Below are positions 40,264 to 48,369 of a stretch of DNA of 64,000 nucleotides, in pieces (position 1 is the stretch's first letter; every line of letters starts with the position of its first letter). Position numbers and translations under genes: made by a program. The stretch covers positions 1,736,001 through 1,800,000 of the forward strand of contig NZ_CP080544.1 in assembly GCF_019551435.1 (NCBI RefSeq), in the 5' to 3' direction. Origin of the DNA: Lysobacter soyae. GTDB taxonomy: Bacteria > Pseudomonadota > Gammaproteobacteria > Xanthomonadales > Xanthomonadaceae. The notes under the pieces are model-generated. The model ran no database searches and was not told the DNA's origin. It saw nothing but the letters and a program-made list of their open reading frames with translations.

Positions 40264-42122
40264 GCCTGATCGTATAACGACAACAGCACGGCTTCGGCCG
40301 TTTCCAATTGCTCGCGCAAACGCGCTTGCGCTTCCGACAAGCGCGCAAGCTCGCCGGCATTGGCGTAGGTTTCCGGCAGAGCGAGCTGCGCATCCAACTG
40401 CACGAGCTGATCTTCGAGTTCCGCCACGCGTTGCTCGGCTTCTTTCAGCTTGTACGGATTCTGTTTGCCTGATTTCTTCGGCGCGGGTGCAGGCGCGGGC
40501 GCGGGTGCAGCCGGCGCGGCTACCGGTGTTTTCGCACCGGAATCCGATGTCGGTTTGCTACGCAGCCAGGCCGCATAGTCATCGAGGTCGCCATCGAAAT
40601 GTTCGACCACACCGTCGTGCACGCGCCAATAGGTATCGCTCACCAAGCCGATCAAGTGTCGATCATGCGAGACCATCACGATCGCCCCCTCAAAAATGCT
40701 GAGCGCTTCTGCCAACGCCTCGCGCATTTCCAAATCCAAGTGGTTGGTCGGCTCGTCAAGCAGCAGCAGGTTGGGTTTGGTCCAAGCAATCAATGCCAAG
40801 GCCAAGCGCGCCTTTTCACCGCCGGAGAAGTTGTCGATCACTTCGAAGGCGCGATCGCCCGGGAATTGCCAGCCGCCGAGAAAGTTGCGGAAGTCCTGCA
40901 CCGACGCATTCGGTGCGATTTCCTTCAAATGATCGATCGGCGAGAACCCTTCGATCAATGATTCAACGGTGTGCTGTGCGAAGTAGCCGATGCGCAAATC
41001 CGGATGCGCCGTTCGCTCGCCGCTCATCGGCGCGAGCTCACCCACCAGGGTTTTCACCAAAGTCGATTTACCCGCCCCGTTGATCCCGAGCAGACCGATC
41101 CGATCGCCGGCCTCGAGGCCGAAATTGACGTCGCGAAGGATGCGCGCGTCCTCGCCGTAACCGCAATCCACATGGCGCAAGCGCAACAGCGAATTCGGCA
41201 GCTTCAAGGGCTCGGGCAGATTGATATGGACGCCGCGTTCGGCGCGCACTGCTTCCGTGCCGGAGAGTTTGGCCAAGCGCTTCATGCGGCTCTGCGCCTG
41301 TCTTGCCTTGCTCGCCTGCGCTTTAAAGCGATCGATGAAGCTTTGCAAATGCGCGCGTTCGGCCTGTTCTTTTTCGAAGGCAATCTGTTGCTGGCGCAAA
41401 TGTTCGGCGCGTTGGCGTTCAAACGCGGTGTAATTTCCGGCATAGAGTTTGGCTTTGCCGTCATGCAAATGCAGGATGTGCGTGGTGACGTTGTCGAGAA
41501 ACTCGCGGTCGTGCGAGATCACCAACAGCGTGCCGTCATAACGCTTCAACCAATCTTCCAGCCACACCACGGCATCGATGTCCAAGTGGTTGGTGGGTTC
41601 GTCCAGCAGCAGCAAATCGCTCGGCGTCATCAGGGCGCGCGCGACGTTCAGGCGCACACGCCAACCGCCGGAGAAATCTGAAACGGGTGTCTCGTGCGTG
41701 GACTGGGGGAAACCCAGACCGTGCATCAACTTCGCCGCCCTCGCCTCGCCGTCATAGGCGTTCAATTCTGCGAGCAAATGGTGGGCTTCAGCCACTGCCT
41801 CCCAATCTTCGGCGAGCATGGCATCTCGCTCGGCTTTGACCGCGGCATGCACGGCGGCATCACCCGACAACACAAAGTCCAGCGCCGGGTCGGGCAGATG
41901 CGGGGTTTCCTGCGCCACGCTGGCGACCCGAGCCTTGCCGGGTACGTCCAGATCTCCCTTATCCGGCTCCACTTCACCGAGCAACGCCGCAAACAGCGAA
42001 GACTTGCCGGCGCCATTGCGCCCGACGACGCCGACGCGATAGCCCGCATGCATGGCCAGGTCCACGTCGGACAAAAGGAGGCGCTCGCCGCGACGCAGCG
42101 AAAAATTTCGGAAGGAGATCAT
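40260..42122 (-). CDS. ABC-F family ribosome-associated ATPase (YheS/Uup-like)
   Basis: A 620-aa soluble protein with two ABC ATPase domains and no membrane part. Walker A sequences are GRNGAGKSS and GINGAGKST; signatures FSGGWRVRLNVARAL and FSGGEKARLALALI; Walker B LLLLDEPTNHLDI and LLLLDEPTNHLDL. The inter-domain linker has the ABC-F arm-like helices (RAEHLRQQQIAFEKEQAERA). A Pro/Ala stretch and a C-terminal coiled coil (KLKEAEQRVAELEDQLVQLD) close it. Such proteins act on the ribosomal E site in translation quality control. The closest subgroup looks like YheS, not firmly. Confidence 0.9.
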   Translation of the reverse strand: MISFRNFSLRRGERLLLSDVDLAMHAGYRVGVVGRNGAGKSSLFAALLGEVEPDKGDLDVPGKARVASVAQETPHLPDPALDFVLSGDAAVHAAVKAERDAMLAEDWEAVAEAHHLLAELNAYDGEARAAKLMHGLGFPQSTHETPVSDFSGGWRVRLNVARALMTPSDLLLLDEPTNHLDIDAVVWLEDWLKRYDGTLLVISHDREFLDNVTTHILHLHDGKAKLYAGNYTAFERQRAEHLRQQQIAFEKEQAERAHLQSFIDRFKAQASKARQAQSRMKRLAKLSGTEAVRAERGVHINLPEPLKLPNSLLRLRHVDCGYGEDARILRDVNFGLEAGDRIGLLGINGAGKSTLVKTLVGELAPMSGERTAHPDLRIGYFAQHTVESLIEGFSPIDHLKEIAPNASVQDFRNFLGGWQFPGDRAFEVIDNFSGGEKARLALALIAWTKPNLLLLDEPTNHLDLEMREALAEALSIFEGAIVMVSHDRHLIGLVSDTYWRVHDGVVEHFDGDLDDYAAWLRSKPTSDSGAKTPVAAPAAPAPAPAPAPKKSGKQNPYKLKEAEQRVAELEDQLVQLDAQLALPETYANAGELARLSEAQARLREQLETAEAVLLSLYDQA

Positions 42123-42147
42123 CCCGCTATTTTATCGCGGAAAGAAC

Positions 42148-42176
42148 GGAGGGCAGTCATCCTGCCCTCCTTTTTT
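42148..42176. terminator. Rho-independent-type hairpin downstream of btuB
   Basis: A perfect 9-bp stem GGAGGGCAG/CTGCCCTCC (42148-42156 with 42162-42170) with a 5-nt loop lies in the 64-bp gap between the btuB stop and the ABC-F start. Six T residues follow on the plus strand; on the minus strand, where btuB is read, the tract after the stem is GTTCTTTCC, a weaker U-run. It most likely ends btuB transcription. Confidence 0.7.
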
Positions 42177-42186
42177 GTCACTGGGT

Positions 42187-44049
42187 TTACTGCTTCGGTG
42201 CCCAGGTGAAGTCCAACATCCAGGCGCGGCCGGCCTGGTTGTACCAAGCGCTGGTTTCGTAGCGCTTGTCGAGCACGTTGGTGGCGGTGAACTGCACAGT
42301 CATGTCCGAGGTCGGCAGCCAAGCCAAACGCAGGTCGCCGGTGGCGTAGCCGGCGAGGCGAACGCGATTGTTCGGATCGTCATAGCGCGCATTGGCACCG
42401 TTGATCGAAGCGCCGACGCGGAACTGGCCAAAGGTCTTGTCGACATCGACGCGACCGGTCAGGCGCGAGCGACGGTTCAGCAAGTTCCCGTATTGCGCGC
42501 CCGGCGTGCGGTTGCGCGGATCCAACCAGGTCAGCGAACCGTTCACATCCCAGCCGGCGAGCTGCGTGCCCACTTCGGCTTCGACACCGCGGATCTTGGC
42601 GATCTGCACGTTGTCAGGCTGGCCCCACGGGCTCGCCACAGAAGTCTTGGTGGGATCAAACACGATCAAATCGCGCAGACGGTTTTCGTAGGCACTCAAC
42701 GTCCAGTGGCCCCAGCCATGACGACCTTCGACACCGAGCTCCATGCTCTTGGATCGTTCCGGCTTCAAGTCCGGATTGCTCGAACCCGGGTAGTACAGAT
42801 CGTTGAAGCTGGGTGCGCGGAACGCCGTGCCGTAGTTGGCACGAATGCGCAACGCGTCCGAGATGTCAAAACCCCAGCCGGCATTGCCGGTGTTGATGCT
42901 GCCGTACTGGCTGTTGTTTTCGTGGCGCAAACCGAGCTGGACGTGATTGCGGCCGAAGTCACCCATCCATTGACCGAAAACGGCACGCGAAAAACGCGAC
43001 AAGGTCGTGAACTTGGTCGAAGACTCGACGCTGTCACGCGACCAGTCGTAGCCAATGCTCAAGGTGCCTGCCAAGGCGATGTCCGCCTGCAAAGCCGCCT
43101 GATCACGCTGGGTGTTGACGTCGTTCATGAACACGGTGTCGTGGAAATTGCGTGCACGATCGCGATTGCGCCCGACCGATGCGGTCAATGCAAACTTCTC
43201 GCTGGGCGAAAAGCGTACCTTCGCACCGGCGGTCTGCTGTTGCACACGACTGTGGTTGAACCAACCGTCGTAAAAGTTCTCGGCATCCACCGACATCAAA
43301 TTCGCTTCGGCGCGCCAAGCATCATTGAACGCGTAGCCGCCGCTCAGCGCGATGGCGCCGTTCTTGTAGCCGTCGGTGTCGGGCTCGATCGTGCCGCAAC
43401 CTTGGAAGGTCAGCGGGTCGCCATGACAGGCATTGAAGCCGCCGGTATGCGAATAGGAGCCGTTCAAGGCATACCAAGCTTTGCCTTGTTTTCCGGAGAA
43501 ACCGGCATGCAAACGTTGCGAGTCTTGGGTGCCTAAGCCCACACTCACCGTTGGCGAAAAGCCGTCTTCGGCGCGGCGGGTGAAAATCTGGATGACGCCC
43601 GACATCGCTTCGGAGCCGTACAAGCTCGACATCGGACCGCGCACGATCTCGATGCGCTCGATTTGCGACACCGGAATGTCGTGAATCATCGGCAGACCCG
43701 ACGTGACATTGCCGACTTTGACGCCGTCAATCATGAAGACGTAGTGGCTGGTGCCCATCCCGCGCATGGAAAGGCCGGACAGTTTGCCCGCACCGCCTTG
43801 GTTATAGATATTGACGCCGGCACGACCGCGCAGGAGTTCCTGCAGCGACACCGGGTTCAAACGGGCGATCTCTTCGCGGGTGATCAGTGTGGTGGACGCG
43901 ACCGGGCTTTCCGATTCAACACGCGTACCGGTCACGGTCACCGCATCGAATTTTTCGGTCTCTGCGGTTTGTGCACGCACCTGGGTGCTGGCGCAAGCGG
44001 CGGCAACGGCCAAACTCAAAACGGACAGGCGGGAAACAGACAACTTCAT
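42187..44049 (-). CDS. btuB: TonB-dependent outer-membrane receptor, cobalamin type (BtuB)
   Basis: A 620-aa outer-membrane receptor. After a signal peptide ending TQVRAQ comes a TonB box-like DAVTVTGTR, the plug domain (LQELLRGRAGVNIYNQGGAG, LSMRGMGTSHYVFMIDGVKV, IERIEIVRGPMSSLYGSEAM), and a 22-strand barrel with the family motif NYGTAFRAPSFNDLYYPGS. The short plug and the cobalamin riboswitch upstream identify vitamin B12 or a corrinoid as the likely ligand. The ATG at 44049 has GGAG 9 bases upstream. The C-terminus WAPKQ lacks the usual terminal aromatic residue. Confidence 0.92.
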   Translation of the reverse strand: MKLSVSRLSVLSLAVAAACASTQVRAQTAETEKFDAVTVTGTRVESESPVASTTLITREEIARLNPVSLQELLRGRAGVNIYNQGGAGKLSGLSMRGMGTSHYVFMIDGVKVGNVTSGLPMIHDIPVSQIERIEIVRGPMSSLYGSEAMSGVIQIFTRRAEDGFSPTVSVGLGTQDSQRLHAGFSGKQGKAWYALNGSYSHTGGFNACHGDPLTFQGCGTIEPDTDGYKNGAIALSGGYAFNDAWRAEANLMSVDAENFYDGWFNHSRVQQQTAGAKVRFSPSEKFALTASVGRNRDRARNFHDTVFMNDVNTQRDQAALQADIALAGTLSIGYDWSRDSVESSTKFTTLSRFSRAVFGQWMGDFGRNHVQLGLRHENNSQYGSINTGNAGWGFDISDALRIRANYGTAFRAPSFNDLYYPGSSNPDLKPERSKSMELGVEGRHGWGHWTLSAYENRLRDLIVFDPTKTSVASPWGQPDNVQIAKIRGVEAEVGTQLAGWDVNGSLTWLDPRNRTPGAQYGNLLNRRSRLTGRVDVDKTFGQFRVGASINGANARYDDPNNRVRLAGYATGDLRLAWLPTSDMTVQFTATNVLDKRYETSAWYNQAGRAWMLDFTWAPKQ

Positions 44050-44064
44050 CAGGACAACTCCATG

Positions 44065-44085
44065 CATTGCGCAGCAGGCGCAATG
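44065..44085 (-). promoter_or_regulatory. Hairpin next to btuB ribosome-binding site (possible riboswitch expression platform)
   Basis: A perfect 8-bp stem CATTGCGC/GCGCAATG (44065-44072 with 44078-44085) with a 5-nt loop ends four bases before the GGAG that serves btuB (44061-44058 on the minus strand). It has no U-tract. It could be the element whose folding, set by the upstream cobalamin riboswitch, decides ribosome access. Confidence 0.45.
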
Positions 44086-44154
44086 TTTGTTGAAAGAAGA
44101 CATGGAGGTGCAAGCAAGGGACGTCGGAAAAGGCACGGCCACCGCCTGCATGCC

Positions 44155-44350
44155 CACCGCATGTCCGGTTATCCCCTGGCCGGTCTCCGGGCTTGCGAGC
44201 ATCGAATCGCGCATTTCGGACGCCTTCCCATGCCTGCGCACAGTGGCCGTGTCCGTCTGCGGGGAAAACCCTGCTCGCCTACCGTTGCGGGGGCAGCTCC
44301 GGAATGGCTTGCGCGTACCGGATTCCCGTTTCAACCGCATGCGCGGTCAC
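44155..44350 (-). promoter_or_regulatory. Cobalamin (B12) riboswitch controlling btuB
   Basis: Read on the minus strand, this leader has the ordered conserved blocks of the cobalamin riboswitch: GGTTGAAACGGGAATCCGGT (about 44337-44318), AGCTGCCCCCGCAACGGTA in the middle, GGCCACTG, and the B12 box AGCCCGGAGACCGGCCA (about 44193-44177). It sits between the upstream oxygenase gene (divergent) and btuB, filling most of a 350-bp gene-free stretch. High B12 is expected to shut btuB off. Outer limits are approximate. Confidence 0.95.
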
Positions 44351-44399
44351 CTGAGGCGGGGCACAGTTTAGCGCAATTGCCACACGCGGCTCCGCTAAA

Positions 44400-45311
44400 A
44401 TGGCGCGCATGGCCAATCCAATCAATAAAGCGCTTGCCCAATGGCTGTTCGATCGCCGTAACGAGGGCTTCAGCCGCGAGGAAGTGCGCGCACTCCTTAT
44501 CGAGCACCAATACGTCGAAGAAGATGCCGAACGCGCCTGCGTGATCGCTTTCGATTGCCCGCCCGACGATCTCGAATCGCTGCTCGATGATGATCTGCAA
44601 GCCGAGGCCGCCAACCAAACAGCGACGTGGATCGAGGGCTTCGAGCCGAGCGCGCGCATCAAACTTGCCGAGACCCAAAACGCCATTCCAAGCGACCACG
44701 GCGACATCAAAGTGGTTTGCCGCAGCGAACGCCCGTATGTCATCGGTCTCGCCAATGTCATGACCGCCGAGGAATGCAAAGAACTCATCGAGTACTCGCG
44801 CTACCGGATTTCACGGGCGATGGTGGTCAGCCCGATCGATGGCAGTGATTTGGTGGATGACCGGCGCACCAGTGAACTGGTCATGCATTCGCGCGGTGAG
44901 TCGCCTTTGATCGCAAAGCTCGATGAACGCATTTCGCAGCTCACCGGCATTCCGTCCGACCACGGCGAAGGCCTGCAAGTGATGCGTTACGGTGTCGGCG
45001 CGGAATATGCCCCGCACTATGACTACTTCGCGCTCGGTTCGTTGGGCGAACGTCGCCACTTGAAACATGGTCAACGGGTCGCGTCGCTCGTGATCTACCT
45101 AAACGATGTCGACGCCGGCGGCGAAACCATTTTCCCTTACGGGGATTTGTCGATCTCACCGCAAACCGGGCACGCGTCCTACTTCGCCTACACCGACAAA
45201 GACGGCCGCTGCGACGGCATGTCATTCCATGGCGGTGCGCCGGTGCGCGCCGGAGAAAAGTGGATTGCGACGATGTGGATCCGGGATCGACCTTACGTCG
45301 CTTCGGAGTAA
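44400..45311 (+). CDS. 2OG-Fe(II) oxygenase, prolyl 4-hydroxylase-like
   Basis: A 303-aa protein. The C-terminal domain is a P4Hc-type double-stranded helix: iron ligands His206 and Asp208 in YAPHYDYF, distal His277 in SFHGGAPVRAGEKW, and Lys287 for 2-oxoglutarate. The phrase GETIFPYGDLSISPQTGHAS is typical of the prolyl hydroxylase group. The first 95 residues are a separate helical region (EEVRALLIEHQYVEEDAERA) I cannot name. The substrate is unknown. ATG at 44400 is used; ATG at 44409 (MANPINKAL) is as likely. No strong ribosome-binding site precedes either. Confidence 0.87.
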   Translation: MARMANPINKALAQWLFDRRNEGFSREEVRALLIEHQYVEEDAERACVIAFDCPPDDLESLLDDDLQAEAANQTATWIEGFEPSARIKLAETQNAIPSDHGDIKVVCRSERPYVIGLANVMTAEECKELIEYSRYRISRAMVVSPIDGSDLVDDRRTSELVMHSRGESPLIAKLDERISQLTGIPSDHGEGLQVMRYGVGAEYAPHYDYFALGSLGERRHLKHGQRVASLVIYLNDVDAGGETIFPYGDLSISPQTGHASYFAYTDKDGRCDGMSFHGGAPVRAGEKWIATMWIRDRPYVASE

Positions 45312-45318
45312 GCGGCGC

Positions 45319-47568
45319 TCAACGATAGCGCCGCAACTCCTCAATCACCTCGGACAAGGGCCGCGCTTCGGCGAACAAGTGGCCTTGGAACCAATCGACA
45401 CCGATTTCCCGCAAGCATTGCGCCGCTTCTTCGCTTTCGACGTATTCGGCCACGGTTTCGGCGTTGAAGGCCTGCGCCAGTTGCACGGCCGCGCGCACCA
45501 AAGCTTGGTCCTTCGGATTGGCCACCACATTGCGCACGTAACTGCCGTCCAGTTTCAGCACATCCACCGGCAAATCACGCAGCCGGCTGAAATTCTGGAC
45601 ACCGCTGCCGAAGTCATCAATGGCGATCCGGCAGCCGCGCGCACGCACGCGCTCGAGCACGGCCCGCGCTTCATCATGTCCGGAAATGGCCGCGGTTTCC
45701 GTGATTTCCAAACAAATGGAATCCGCCGACACCGGCAAGGCATCCAACACGCGCTCGAAATCGCGCAGGAACGAGGCCGAAGCCAAACTCGCACCGCCCA
45801 AGTTCACTGACAGCCGCAACCGGGACGCGACGTCGTGATGCTCGCCGAGTACGGACACCAAGGTGCGCCAGACGCTCAAATCCAATTCGGCGCCGCGACC
45901 CGCTGCTTCCAGCGGTTCGATGAAGGACGAGGGTTGCATCAGCTCGCCGTCTGCGCTGCGCAAGCGGCAAAGAATTTCACCGTATCGGCGGCCATCATGG
46001 GCGCGGACACCCGACGGCACGATCTCCTGGAACCACAGTTCAATCCGCCGCGAACGAATGTTGGCCAGCGCCTCGCCCACAGAATGCAACCGGGTGCGCG
46101 CTTCGCCGGCGAGGCGATCACCTTGGCTGTCGTACAGCGGTCGCACCTCGTAACGTCGCCGCGCATCGAATGCCAATTGCGAGGCGACAAGCAACGCACT
46201 GTTCAACGCCAACTCGGTGTCGTCTTTGACGGCGGCCACGCCGAGGTAAGGCGAAAGACGCACCAGCTGCCCATCAATATCGACCGTCAGGGATTCAACC
46301 CGACGAATAACCCGCAGCCATGAACGCTCGGTCAAACCGTCGGCACGCGGCATCAACACGAACTGGCCGGTACCCGCCACGAAGGGGTCGCAGAAATTGG
46401 ACAATTGCTGGGCGATTTCGCGTTGCACGCGCGCCTGCAGATCCATCCCGAATCCGGCCGTCCATTCTTCGCTGCTATCGATGAACATATAGCCCAATTC
46501 CAGGGGCCGCCCGCTTTTTTGCATCGCTTTGGCGATGTCGCGAAATGCCACCAAATTCGGCAATCGCGACACCGGGTCCACATGCGCCTGTTCTGATAAT
46601 TTCCGCGACTGCAGCACCACGTCCCGGTTGAACACAAAAACAAAAAGCAAGCCGATCTGCAGGATGAGCGCCTCGAACGCGATGGAGGCGAGATTGGCCA
46701 CGGCAACGGTATCCACCGGATTGGGAATACCCATGGAGGCCAGCTTGCAAATGAGCAGCATGGCAATGGCCATCAGTGCGAAGGCCAATCTCGGACGCAG
46801 GAACAACACCACCCACGCCAGCACACCGGCGACGGCGTAACGGAAGTCAGTGATCAGCAACGAGCCGACATGCGCCGGTTTGCGATCCATGTTGCTGATC
46901 ACGAAATAAGTCAGCAACAAGAATGCCAGCATCAACAGCAGCCACAACACGCGTTTGTGTGGCGCGCGCTGGACGTGCAGGCGGTAAGGCTTCTCACGAT
47001 CGAACTCCGTGATGAAGCCGAGCAACGGCACGGTGATGATCAACACGCCGAAGTAACGCGCAAACACCACCTGTGCACCGCCTGCGAACAATTCATCCGC
47101 CGGTGTCACCAAGGCACGCACCAGACCTGATACCACCACGCCCAAAGGGAAAAGGATCAAGGCAATAAATGCCAGTCGCGGCAAGTCGGTGCGCTCGATT
47201 CGTCGTCTGTCCGGCGGGCGCGGCCAGCCCATCAAGTGGGCGCAGAAGCGTGACCAGACGATCATGACCGCCAGGTCCACCAGACCGGGCCAGACCTCAT
47301 TGAACGCATAGCCGGATGTGTAGGCCCGAAACAGCCAACCGGCAAACAAAAGGACGAAATAGCTCACCACCACGCGGATGTCGCGAAACAACATCGCGAT
47401 CACCAAGCCGAAGCCCGTATGCAGATGCATGAGCGATGCGCTGTCGCTGACATCGCCATGGGCCCAAACATAGGGCATGGGTACGTTCTGTAGCACGATA
47501 CCAATGGCGCCCAAAATGAGCGCGGTGGCTACCCAGCTTCGCGGAAGCAGGGCCCTGTCCAATTTCAC
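45319..47568 (-). CDS. Membrane GGDEF/EAL protein, likely cyclic-di-GMP phosphodiesterase
   Basis: A 749-aa protein. About eight membrane helices fill residues 10-320; a GGDEF-like domain follows (HVDPVSRLPNLVAFRDIAKA) but its signature loop reads AGTGQFVLMP, so cyclase activity is not expected. The EAL domain then shows YGEILCRLR at the EAL motif, SVNLGGASL, SICLEITETAAIS, IAIDDFGSGVQNF, LKLDGSYVR and TVAEYVESEEAA. The metal-binding and catalytic acids therefore look present and it probably degrades cyclic-di-GMP. It is convergent with the oxygenase gene (7 bp apart) and divergent from a receiver-domain gene. Confidence 0.88.
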   Translation of the reverse strand: MKLDRALLPRSWVATALILGAIGIVLQNVPMPYVWAHGDVSDSASLMHLHTGFGLVIAMLFRDIRVVVSYFVLLFAGWLFRAYTSGYAFNEVWPGLVDLAVMIVWSRFCAHLMGWPRPPDRRRIERTDLPRLAFIALILFPLGVVVSGLVRALVTPADELFAGGAQVVFARYFGVLIITVPLLGFITEFDREKPYRLHVQRAPHKRVLWLLLMLAFLLLTYFVISNMDRKPAHVGSLLITDFRYAVAGVLAWVVLFLRPRLAFALMAIAMLLICKLASMGIPNPVDTVAVANLASIAFEALILQIGLLFVFVFNRDVVLQSRKLSEQAHVDPVSRLPNLVAFRDIAKAMQKSGRPLELGYMFIDSSEEWTAGFGMDLQARVQREIAQQLSNFCDPFVAGTGQFVLMPRADGLTERSWLRVIRRVESLTVDIDGQLVRLSPYLGVAAVKDDTELALNSALLVASQLAFDARRRYEVRPLYDSQGDRLAGEARTRLHSVGEALANIRSRRIELWFQEIVPSGVRAHDGRRYGEILCRLRSADGELMQPSSFIEPLEAAGRGAELDLSVWRTLVSVLGEHHDVASRLRLSVNLGGASLASASFLRDFERVLDALPVSADSICLEITETAAISGHDEARAVLERVRARGCRIAIDDFGSGVQNFSRLRDLPVDVLKLDGSYVRNVVANPKDQALVRAAVQLAQAFNAETVAEYVESEEAAQCLREIGVDWFQGHLFAEARPLSEVIEELRRYR

Positions 47569-47736
47569 GATCCGATCTTCTCCAGATGGCGAGCGCAGGG
47601 CAATGCGCCACTTCTCTCGCGTCCAGTATTCACGTGCACTCCGGCAAATTGCAAGCCTCCGTATTGCTGCATTTGCACATTCAGTGACAAACCGGCGCTC
47701 GACGGCGTACTCTTTGCGGCAGGGAGGGCTTTACAC

Positions 47737-48348
47737 ATGGCAACACTGGATTTTCTGAAGCGGATGTTGGGGACGCCGAACGGCGAGGTTCAGCCGGAAG
47801 CCGCCGCGGACCCGCGATCACCTGCGTCCACCGACCGGCGGGCTGTGGCCCGGGAAGAAGCCGAGATCGGCATGAAAGTCCTGGTCATTGATGACTCGCT
47901 GACGATCGTCAATGTGCTGAGCCGCATGCTGGAGCAAAACCAATATCAGGTGCTGTCCGCAGGCGATGCGGAATCCGGCCTCGCACTGGCACGCACCGAA
48001 AAGCCCGAGCTGATTTTTCTAGATGTGGTCTTGCCAGGCATGAGCGGCTTCGACGCCTTGCGTCATTTCCGCAAGCAAGAAGAAACTGCCACGACGCCGG
48101 TCATCATGATCAGCGGCAACGCGATGGCGACCGAACAGTTTTATGTGAAGCGCATCGGTGCCGATGAATTCATGAAGAAGCCCTTCGGTCGCGTCGAAGT
48201 GTTTTCGGTCATCCAGAAACTTGTTCAAGAAGGTCGACTGCACAAGCGCAGCGCACCACAAGAGCATTTGCTAGTGGATGACGGCGAACGCGTGCTGCCC
48301 GATCCGCAAGACGGCGATGAGATGAGGCCGAATTTCGGGGCGCTTTGA
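47737..48348 (+). CDS. Single-domain response regulator (PilG/CheY-like receiver)
   Basis: A 203-aa protein with a receiver domain from about residue 46: acidic pair in VLVIDDSLTIVNV, phospho-accepting Asp96 in LIFLDVVLPGMSGFD, the switch Ser in IMISGNA and Lys in FMKKPFGRVEV. The sequence resembles PilG-type twitching regulators. About 45 disordered residues precede the domain and a short acidic tail follows; there is no output domain. GGGAGGG upstream of ATG 47737 supports that start over the internal Met46. Confidence 0.85.
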   Translation: MATLDFLKRMLGTPNGEVQPEAAADPRSPASTDRRAVAREEAEIGMKVLVIDDSLTIVNVLSRMLEQNQYQVLSAGDAESGLALARTEKPELIFLDVVLPGMSGFDALRHFRKQEETATTPVIMISGNAMATEQFYVKRIGADEFMKKPFGRVEVFSVIQKLVQEGRLHKRSAPQEHLLVDDGERVLPDPQDGDEMRPNFGAL

Positions 48349-48360
48349 TCGCGCCCCGAA
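48334..48360. terminator. Bidirectional hairpin between the receiver gene and clpB
   Basis: A perfect 10-bp stem TTCGGGGCGC/GCGCCCCGAA (48334-48343 with 48351-48360) and a 7-nt loop that contains the TGA stop of the receiver gene. It lies 9 bp from the clpB stop on the other strand. It fits a shared terminator for two convergent genes, although neither side has a strong T-run. Confidence 0.6.
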
Positions 48361-48369
48361 TGGGCATCC

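Noticed and set aside
42187-44340. Long reading frame giving btuB a 97-residue N-terminal extension
   Set aside because: The extra codons are the cobalamin riboswitch and leader read in frame. A signal peptide and ribosome-binding site place the start at 44049.
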